Below are positions 1-5,049 of a DNA stretch of 5,777 bases, one piece after another. The stretch is from Pseudomonadota bacterium (GTDB taxonomy: Bacteria > Pseudomonadota > Gammaproteobacteria > JAKAQQ01). The DNA is taken from the NCBI GenBank assembly GCA_021819635.1, contig JAKAQQ010000066.1, forward strand, positions 1-5,777, written 5' to 3'. The translations under genes and the position numbers were made by a program. The stretch's first letter is position 1, and each line of letters begins with the position of its first letter. A model generated the notes under the pieces. It saw only the letters and a list, made by a program, of their open reading frames with translations. It did no database searches and had not been told where the DNA came from.

Positions 1-889
1 GATTGATCCCCAAGCGTGTCGCTTTCGTGGTCAGAATCGCCACGCACGTTTCGATCTCGGGCGGTTCGATGGAAACGGTGAGCCCCCAGCCGAAACGGGA
101 TTTGAGACGTTCCTCGAGACCGTCGACCTCCTTCGGGTAACGGTCGCAGCTCAGGATGACCTGCTGGCGGGCCTCAAGCAACGTGTTGAAAGTATGGAAG
201 AACTCTTCCTGTGTTCTCTCCTTTCCCGAGAAGAACTGGATGTCATCGATGAGAAGCATGTCGAGAGATCGGTAGCGGCGCTTGAACTCCCCCATCGCGT
301 TGTTCTGGAGCGCGACGACCATATCACCCACAAAACGCTCCGAGTGGACGTACGCCACGCGCCGCGTGCCCTCGCGCCCCAAAGCGTGCTGGCCGATGGC
401 GTGCATGAGGTGCGTTTTCCCGAGACCCACCCCGCCGTAAATGAAGAGGGGGTTGTAGGCCTTGCCAGGATTGTCAGCGACGGTCAAAGCCGCGGCCCGC
501 GCGATCCTGTTGCAACCCCCTTCAACAAAGTTGCCGAACATGTAGTCGTTGTTGAGAGGGCTTCCGGGGACCGGGAACGACACGCTCGACTCGGAGCTCC
601 CAGCGCCCCGCGCCCGCTGCCGCGGCTCAACCGCGGCACGTTCGTTCGAACCCACGCCCACGGTAACCTCAAGGGTCTGTCCCGCCACGTGCGTGACGAC
701 CGTCCGCAGGCGGGGAAGGTAAGTGTCGCGGACACGGTCGGCAACGAGGGCGTTGGGGGCCTGCAGGGAGAAAGTCCCTTCAGAAAGACGGGCCTGCAAG
801 GGTCGCAGCCAGAGCGTCGCCTCCCGTTCCTCGACATCCCGTTCAAGGATGCGCAGGCATTCGCTCCAGAGGACACGGGCGTCGGACAT
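1..889 (-). CDS. dnaA: Chromosomal replication initiator protein DnaA, N-terminal 296 residues (partial)
   Basis: DnaA is the AAA+ ATPase that binds DnaA boxes at oriC, melts the origin and helps load DnaB helicase. The minus-strand translation starts MSDARVLWSECL and gives domain I (about residues 1-75; W8 and the LWLRPLQA stretch at 26-33 fit the family), then a short Arg/Ser-rich linker (about 80-110). The AAA+ domain follows from NNDYMFGNFVEG. Walker A is GGVGLGKT (152-159), Walker B LLIDDIQF (212-219), sensor 1 is around ILSCDRYPKEV, and the arginine finger is R265 in RLKSRFGWG. The gene runs off the left edge, so sensor 2 and DNA-binding domain IV are missing from view. ATG at 889 was chosen because the conserved N-terminus begins there. 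However, its leader is pyrimidine-rich with no Shine-Dalgarno, and the frame stays open far upstream. It is transcribed divergently from rpmH. Identity is very secure; the exact start is less so. Confidence 0.98.
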   Translation of the reverse strand, partial: MSDARVLWSECLRILERDVEEREATLWLRPLQARLSEGTFSLQAPNALVADRVRDTYLPRLRTVVTHVAGQTLEVTVGVGSNERAAVEPRQRARGAGSSESSVSFPVPGSPLNNDYMFGNFVEGGCNRIARAAALTVADNPGKAYNPLFIYGGVGLGKTHLMHAIGQHALGREGTRRVAYVHSERFVGDMVVALQNNAMGEFKRRYRSLDMLLIDDIQFFSGKERTQEEFFHTFNTLLEARQQVILSCDRYPKEVDGLEERLKSRFGWGLTVSIEPPEIETCVAILTTKATRLGIN

Positions 890-929
890 GGGGGAAAGGG
901 AAAACCAGAGGGTCGGGTCAGGATCGGGA

Positions 930-958
930 AGTTTAGACCCTTGCTCCGGGACGGGCAA
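930..958 (-). promoter_or_regulatory. Candidate sigma70-type promoter for dnaA
   Basis: On the minus strand, TTGCCC (958-953) and TAAACT (935-930) are separated by 17 nt. Each matches four of six bases of the -35 and -10 consensus. A start near 923 would give a leader of about 33 nt, C/T-rich and without a ribosome binding site. This is inferred from motif match alone in GC-rich DNA, so confidence is low. Confidence 0.3.
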
Positions 959-1085
959 CCACGAGCCAAGGCGCCGTGGATGTCTCGGAGCTAACGCGCG
1001 GAGGATGCTCACGAATGCCGAAGAGGCCGCCGCCGTCGCGGGCCGAGCCTGACGGGAGGCGGGCCCGTCCGAACGGCCGGGAGCG

Positions 1086-1115
1086 CGGGCGTCTCGCCCG
1101 ACCATGATGTAGAAT
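1086..1115 (+). promoter_or_regulatory. Candidate rpmH-operon promoter: GC dyad next to a TAGAAT -10-like box
   Basis: TAGAAT at 1110-1115 matches five of six bases of the -10 consensus and is one of the few AT-rich hexamers in the intergenic region. A start near 1122 would leave a leader of about 80 nt before rpmH. No good -35 box lies at 17 nt. That position is instead occupied by a perfect inverted repeat, CGGGCG-TCT-CGCCCG (1086-1100), which could be an operator or chance in GC-rich DNA. Confidence 0.35.
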
Positions 1116-1202
1116 ACGCGTCCCGTCTGGCCATCCCGCGGCGCGCACACAGCCGAGGAGCGTGGATGGTTCCTGCGGCAGTCGAGCGACGAGGATGAGA
1201 TC

Positions 1203-1337
1203 ATGAAACGCACTTTTCAGCCCAGTCGGCTCCACCGGGCACGAACGCACGGATTTCGTGCGCGCATGGCGACGCGGCACGGGCGCGCCATTCTCAGCGC
1301 CCGCAGGGCCAAGGGACGCAAGCGCCTCATTCCCTGA
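1203..1337 (+). CDS. rpmH: 50S ribosomal protein L34
   Basis: L34 is a small, very basic protein of the large ribosomal subunit that packs against 23S rRNA. The translation is 44 residues, the usual family length. It carries the signature MKRTFQPS at the start, [11 protein letters not shown] in the middle and RRAKGRKRL near the end, all hallmarks of bacterial L34. The ATG at 1203 is supported by GAGG at 1191-1194, 8 nt upstream. It is the first gene of the rightward cluster, divergent from dnaA, and rnpA starts 20 nt after its stop. Pairing of rpmH with rnpA is near-universal in bacteria and usually means co-transcription. Nothing is odd in the protein; it is too short for routine ORF cut-offs but unmistakable. 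Confidence 0.98.
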   Translation: MKRTFQPSRLHRARTHGFRARMATRHGRAILSARRAKGRKRLIP

Positions 1338-1357
1338 TTCCCTCTGGCCCGTCCGTC

Positions 1358-1729
1358 GTGACCGGCCCCTTGGGGAGGACGTGGGGGAGTCTGCGGGGAA
1401 AAAAGGAGTTCGACCTTGTCTTCGACGCCGGGCGACGGCTGACGGGACGCTACTTCACGCTCTTCCTTCGGGTCGGGACGGGCGGCGGGCCGCGGCTCGG
1501 CCTGATCGTCTCAAAAAAAGTGGCGCGGGCCGCCACGAGGAGAAACATGATCAAACGCATCATCCGGGAGAGCTTCCGGCACGCCGATCTGGCGAGGCTC
1601 AAAGGATTTGATCTCGTTGTTCTGGCGCGACCCACACTGGCCGGCGCCGGACGCGAAGAGATTCGCGCAAGCATCGACCGGCAAATCGCCGGCACCGTGG
1701 CGCATCTGTCACCCGGTGCCCGCCCTTGA
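1358..1729 (+). CDS. rnpA: Ribonuclease P protein component
   Basis: RnpA is the small basic protein that binds the catalytic RNA of RNase P and helps it remove 5' leaders from pre-tRNAs. The 123-residue product has the family core: KKEFDLVFDAGRRLTGRYF (15-33), the strand PRLGLIVSKKV (45-55) and the RNR motif RRNMIKRIIRESFR (61-74). R62, N63, K66, R67, R70 and E71 fit the consensus. GTG at 1358 is the best upstream start for a family-length protein, but no Shine-Dalgarno precedes it. A strong AAGGAG (1403-1408) inside the gene sits 6 nt before an in-frame TTG (1415); starting there would remove conserved residues, so I do not prefer it. Two A-runs (1399-1404 and 1513-1519) form slippery-type codon pairs. 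Its stop overlaps the yidD ATG by 1 nt (TGATG), suggesting coupled translation. Confidence 0.96.
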   Translation: MTGPLGRTWGSLRGKKEFDLVFDAGRRLTGRYFTLFLRVGTGGGPRLGLIVSKKVARAATRRNMIKRIIRESFRHADLARLKGFDLVVLARPTLAGAGREEIRASIDRQIAGTVAHLSPGARP

Positions 1730-1977
1730 TGCGTCGCTTGCTCCTCGGCCTCATCGGCTTCTACCGGCGCTGGCTCTCGCCCCTCGCCGGAACGCACTGC
1801 CGGTACGAGCCCAGCTGCTCGCACTACGCAGAAGAGGCGATCGCCCTCCACGGCGCGTTTGCGGGAACGCTCCTCACGGTGGCCCGGTTGTTGCGTTGCC
1901 ACCCTTGGTGCGCGGGCGGGCACGACCCCGTCCCCGAAGAACGGCTCGTCTGGCTGCGGAGGCGCTCCGGTGGATAA
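1729..1977 (+). CDS. yidD: Membrane protein insertion efficiency factor YidD
   Basis: YidD is a small inner-membrane-associated protein that helps YidC-dependent insertion of membrane proteins; it is usually encoded between rnpA and yidC, as here. The 82-residue product (about 85 in E. coli) has the family pattern: an N-terminal amphipathic helix (RRLLLGLIGFYRRWLSP), then CRYEPSCSHYAEEA with C24 and C30, then RCHPWCAGGHDPVP with C57. The usual HPG of CHPxHPGG is replaced by CAG (61-63), adding a fourth cysteine. ATG at 1729 overlaps the rnpA stop by one base. A TTG directly before it (1726) would add only one residue and is less likely. No Shine-Dalgarno is visible, so translation probably depends on ribosomes finishing rnpA. 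Its last 8 nt overlap yidC. Confidence 0.95.
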   Translation: MRRLLLGLIGFYRRWLSPLAGTHCRYEPSCSHYAEEAIALHGAFAGTLLTVARLLRCHPWCAGGHDPVPEERLVWLRRRSGG

Positions 1978-3631
1978 CCGCCGACTGATTCTTCTCTTCA
2001 CGCTTGCCGCGGTCTTCTACCTCCTCTGGAACGCGTGGGAGAACCAGTTCCACCCGGTGCTGCCGCCGCCGCCCCGCACGCGTGTCACCGCCACTCCCCG
2101 GCCCGCTTCCCCTCTTCCCCCTCCACCCGGGATCACGCCCTCCGGTGGGCTTCCCGCCCCCCGTGCGCCTTCTCTCCCGCGCCGCGCCGCGCTCGTTCGC
2201 GTGCACACGCGTGTTCTTCGTGCCCGGATTGGGCGGGCGGGCGGGGGACTTCTGGACGTCGCGCTTCTGCGGTACCGCAAAGGACTCTCGCCCCAGTCCC
2301 CCCCGGTCGCGCTTCTCCATGCCCGCGGGCCGGGACGCCTGACCGTCGTGACGGGACTCGAGCCGCTCGCGTCGAGTCCCGCCCCGGGGGCGAACGCGGT
2401 TTACACGGCCTCCGTTCGCAGGGTCCAATGCCTTCGGGGTTGCGGCGATCTCACCGTCCCACTCGTGTGGCGAGGACCGAACGGACTGCGCGTCGTCAAG
2501 GAGTACGTGTTCCGGCCGAAGAGTTACGTGGTGCGTGTCCGCTACGTCGTCCACAACGGCGGAGACCGGAGGTGGCGGACGGCGCCGTACGTTCTCCTCC
2601 GTGGCGCGCACGTTCATCGCAACTACTCGTTTTTCAACCCCAAGCATCTCGTGTACAGCGGGCTTGGCTACGATCGCAGGGGAACCTACCACAAGATTTC
2701 CTACCATCATCTTCGGCATCATCCGTTCGAGCGTACCCTCCGCTCCGGATGGATCACCCATGTCAATAACTATTTCCTGGCCACGCTGATTCCGCCGCCC
2801 GGGCAGCCGTGGCGCTACTTTGCCCGCAACCTGCGCGGCGGGCTCTACGAAGCCGGGGCGGTGGGCGGCGTCCTCGTGGTCCCCGCGCACACGACACGGC
2901 GGTTCAGCCTCCGCCTCTACCTCGGGCCCAAGCTCCAGAGACGTCTCGCCGCCGTCGCCCCCGGCCTCCGCCAGACGGTCGACTACGGGTACATGACCAT
3001 CCTGGCCGAACCCCTCTACGGCCTCCTCGCCTTCATTGAGCGGGTCGTGGGCAATTGGGGTTGGGCGATCGTTCTCCTCACCTTGCTCATCAAGATCCTC
3101 TTCTTCCCCCTCCAGAGAATGAGCGGGACGTCCATGGCACGCATGCGGGCCCTCCAGCCACGGATGCGGGCTCTGCAGGAGCGTTACGCCGAAGACAAGA
3201 CGCGACTGACGCAGGCGATGATGGAGCTTTACAAGAAGGAGAAGGTCAACCCGGCCACCGGCTGTCTGCCGATGCTCGTGCAGTTCCCGATCTACATTGC
3301 CCTCTATTGGGTTCTTCTCTTCAGTGTTGAACTGCGCCACGCCCCGTTCGCTCTCTGGATCCGCGATCTTTCAGCCCCCGATCCCTACTACATCCTGCCC
3401 GTCCTTTACGCCGTAACGCTTGCCGGCTATCAGCGGCTCGTGCCCCAAATGACGACCGATCGGTTGCAGGCACGGCTCATGATGATCGTCGTCCCGATCG
3501 CCGTGGCGGGGATCTCGCTCTTTATGCCCGCCGGTCTCGTCGTCTACTGGTTCGTGGGCGGGGTCTTCAACATCCTCCAGCAGTGGCACATCAACCGCCT
3601 CGTCGGGATCTCCCGGACAGGACGCGCGTGA
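1970..3631 (+). CDS. yidC: Membrane protein insertase YidC (Gram-negative, long form)
   Basis: YidC inserts and folds inner-membrane proteins, alone or with SecYEG. The product is 553 residues (E. coli 548). TM1 is about 5-22 (MDNRRLILLF start, LWNAWEN end). A proline-rich linker (29-70) with two PPPP runs follows, then a periplasmic beta domain to about 345. The conserved core has TM2 (about 361-380), a cytoplasmic helical hairpin (383-427), TM3 (about 430-452) and TM4-TM6 (about 473-538). The groove arginine of E. coli (R366) is matched by K375, a plausible equivalent charge. Signature stretches include TVDYG, VNPATGCLPMLVQFPIYIALYW and APFALWIRDLS. GTG at 1970 is supported by GGAGG at 1958-1962 with a 7-nt spacer, inside the end of yidD, which overlaps by 8 nt. 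The frame is open upstream to 1859 but lacks family similarity there. The periplasmic domain is unusually basic. It overlaps mnmE by 4 nt. Confidence 0.97.
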   Translation: MDNRRLILLFTLAAVFYLLWNAWENQFHPVLPPPPRTRVTATPRPASPLPPPPGITPSGGLPAPRAPSLPRRAALVRVHTRVLRARIGRAGGGLLDVALLRYRKGLSPQSPPVALLHARGPGRLTVVTGLEPLASSPAPGANAVYTASVRRVQCLRGCGDLTVPLVWRGPNGLRVVKEYVFRPKSYVVRVRYVVHNGGDRRWRTAPYVLLRGAHVHRNYSFFNPKHLVYSGLGYDRRGTYHKISYHHLRHHPFERTLRSGWITHVNNYFLATLIPPPGQPWRYFARNLRGGLYEAGAVGGVLVVPAHTTRRFSLRLYLGPKLQRRLAAVAPGLRQTVDYGYMTILAEPLYGLLAFIERVVGNWGWAIVLLTLLIKILFFPLQRMSGTSMARMRALQPRMRALQERYAEDKTRLTQAMMELYKKEKVNPATGCLPMLVQFPIYIALYWVLLFSVELRHAPFALWIRDLSAPDPYYILPVLYAVTLAGYQRLVPQMTTDRLQARLMMIVVPIAVAGISLFMPAGLVVYWFVGGVFNILQQWHINRLVGISRTGRA

Positions 3632-4980
3632 GGGCGCACGGGGCGACCATCGTCGCCCCGGCCACGCCCGCCGGTACGGGAGCGATCGGCGTGGTGCGCG
3701 TGAGCGGCCCGGAGTCGCGGAGATGGGCGACGCGCTTGGCCCCGCCCCGCCTCCCGCCGTCGGGGCGTCCCGTGCTCCGTCTTGTCCGGGACGCGGCGGG
3801 TGAGCCCCTCGACCGCGGACTCGTGATTTTCTTTCGTGGTCCGCACTCGTACACAGGTGAGGATCTCGTGGAGTTCCACCTCCACGCCAACCCGATCCTC
3901 CTCGAACGCCTCGTCGAAGCGCTCGTCCTCCTCGGAGGGCGCCCCGCCGAGCCCGGCGAGTTCACGCGCCGCGCCTTCGTCAACGGCAAGATCGACCTGG
4001 CGCAGGCCGAGGCCGTCGCCGACCTCATCGAGGCCCGCGATCGCGCCGCGGCCCGGGCGGCGCTGCGGTCCCTCGACGGGGAATTTTCGCGCCGCGTGCA
4101 CGCTCTTGATGCGGCGCTGCGGGAAGCGCGGGTCTGCGCCGAGGCGGACCTCGACTTCTCCGATCAGGAAATCGACGCCGATCTCGCGGAGGGACTCCGG
4201 CGGGCTCTGACGGGGGCGCGGAGAGTGCTTGAGGATTTGCGCCGCGACGGGCGGCGGGGCGAGAACCTGAGAAAGGAACCGCGCGTCCTCCTCCTGGGGC
4301 GACCAAACGTCGGAAAATCAAGCCTCTTCAACCGTCTCGTGGGGGAAGAGCGGGCGATTGTCACGGCGGTGCCCGGCACCACCCGTGATCTTCTCGAAGC
4401 GGACGTTCTTTGGGAGGGTGTGCGCGTGCGTCTCTGCGACGGCGCCGGGCTGCGGACGAGCGACGATGCGGCCGAACGGGAGGGGGTTGCCCGCGTGCGG
4501 CAGGAGGCCTCACGCGCCGACCTTCTCGTCTACGTGCTTGATGCCTCGACGGGTTGGACCGAAGACGACCGCCGGCAGTACCACCTCCTTGAGCGGTCGC
4601 GCCGCCTCGCGGTCGCGAACAAGGCCGACCTTCATCCGCCGCCCACGGAAGGAGAGGACGGGCCGGTCCCGGCCGTTTCGGCGCTTCGCGGAGAAGGGCT
4701 CGCGTCGCTTATCGCGACGCTGCGCGCGCGCTTGGTCCTCGATCCGGTCGCCGCGGGCGAGGAAGGCGTCTACCTTGCCCGTCGTCGCCACTTGAGCGCA
4801 CTCGACGAAACCGCCGATCATCTCGCCCGAGCCAGAGCCTTGGCGCAGGAAGGGGGCGAGGCCGATCTCCTTGCCGAAGAGATCCGCTGGGCGCAGAAAC
4901 CACTCGCCGCGATTCTTGGGGAGGACGCCGACGGGCGCCTTCTCGACGACGTTTTTCATCGTTTCTGCATCGGGAAGTAA
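3628..4980 (+). CDS. mnmE: tRNA uridine-5-carboxymethylaminomethyl modification GTPase MnmE
   Basis: MnmE (TrmE) is a GTPase that, together with MnmG, installs (carboxymethyl)aminomethyl groups at C5 of wobble uridine 34 in certain tRNAs, using a tetrahydrofolate one-carbon unit. The 450-residue product (E. coli 454) starts RAHGATIVAPATPAGTGAIG, the family N-terminus. The folate-binding domain spans about 1-118, the helical domain flanks the G domain, and the G domain lies around 215-375. G1 is GRPNVGKSS (224-232), the GTTRD loop is at 250-254, G3 is DGAG (271-274, normally DTAG), G4 is NKAD (331-334) and G5 lies near SALRGEG. E283 aligns with catalytic E282 of E. coli. The C-terminal FCIGK (446-450) with C447 is intact. 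GTG at 3628 overlaps the yidC stop (GTGA) and has AGGA at 3619-3622; an ATG at 3583 would add 15 residues with no family support. A conserved HGG is HAN at 86-88. Confidence 0.97.
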   Translation: MRAHGATIVAPATPAGTGAIGVVRVSGPESRRWATRLAPPRLPPSGRPVLRLVRDAAGEPLDRGLVIFFRGPHSYTGEDLVEFHLHANPILLERLVEALVLLGGRPAEPGEFTRRAFVNGKIDLAQAEAVADLIEARDRAAARAALRSLDGEFSRRVHALDAALREARVCAEADLDFSDQEIDADLAEGLRRALTGARRVLEDLRRDGRRGENLRKEPRVLLLGRPNVGKSSLFNRLVGEERAIVTAVPGTTRDLLEADVLWEGVRVRLCDGAGLRTSDDAAEREGVARVRQEASRADLLVYVLDASTGWTEDDRRQYHLLERSRRLAVANKADLHPPPTEGEDGPVPAVSALRGEGLASLIATLRARLVLDPVAAGEEGVYLARRRHLSALDETADHLARARALAQEGGEADLLAEEIRWAQKPLAAILGEDADGRLLDDVFHRFCIGK

Positions 4981-5049
4981 CCGAGGTGGCGGCGGCCCCG
5001 GGATCGACGGACGTACAATCGTGACGGGTCGTGTTCCCGGGTGTGGGGC
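4981..5049 (+). promoter_or_regulatory. mnmE-mnmG spacer with a possible -10 element
   Basis: This is the only spacer longer than 20 nt in the rightward cluster. It holds TACAAT at 5014-5019, five of six bases of the -10 consensus, in otherwise GC-rich DNA. No matching -35 box is seen about 17 nt upstream. If used, transcription would start near 5026, only 15-25 nt before mnmG. No hairpin followed by a T-run is present, so a terminator after mnmE is not supported and read-through is likely. Confidence 0.25.

Larger units (their letters stand above)
890..1202. other. Divergent dnaA-rpmH intergenic region
   Basis: This 313-nt stretch separates the divergent dnaA and rpmH starts and should hold both promoters. 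It contains a weak dnaA-directed promoter candidate, a short GC-rich dyad at 1086-1100, a TAGAAT hexamer at 1110-1115 facing rpmH, and a foldable rpmH leader. I found no DnaA box close to TTATNCACA on either strand and no AT-rich unwinding stretch, so it does not look like oriC. Open frames across it on the minus strand are Arg/Ala/Pro-rich and look like by-products of high GC rather than genes. Confidence 0.75.

Noticed and set aside
194..994. Plus-strand open frame of 266 codons antisense to dnaA
   Set aside because: It lies opposite unmistakable DnaA coding sequence, has no recognisable domain, and reflects few stops in GC-rich DNA.
1160..1169. GTGGATGG as a possible DnaA box
   Set aside because: Too many mismatches to TGTGNATAA and isolated; it pairs better with CCATCC in the rpmH leader.
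1258..1611. Plus-strand frame overlapping rpmH and rnpA
   Set aside because: No protein resemblance and no ribosome binding site. It matters only as the -1 frame that slippage in rnpA would enter.
1859..1969. Upstream extension of the yidC frame
   Set aside because: Overlaps yidD, has no membrane-protein character, and GTG 1970 has a good Shine-Dalgarno and the conserved MDNRRLIL start.
1874..3340. Minus-strand open frame of 488 codons antisense to yidC
   Set aside because: Long, but composition is low-complexity (Arg/Gly/Glu) and it mirrors codon bias of YidC; no family resemblance.
3583..3627. ATG 15 codons upstream in the mnmE frame
   Set aside because: Lies inside yidC coding sequence; family similarity starts right after GTG 3628, which has AGGA upstream and a classic GTGA overlap.
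4981..5049. Terminator after mnmE
   Set aside because: CCCGGG words near 4997 and 5036 are self-complementary, but there is no stable hairpin followed by a T-run.
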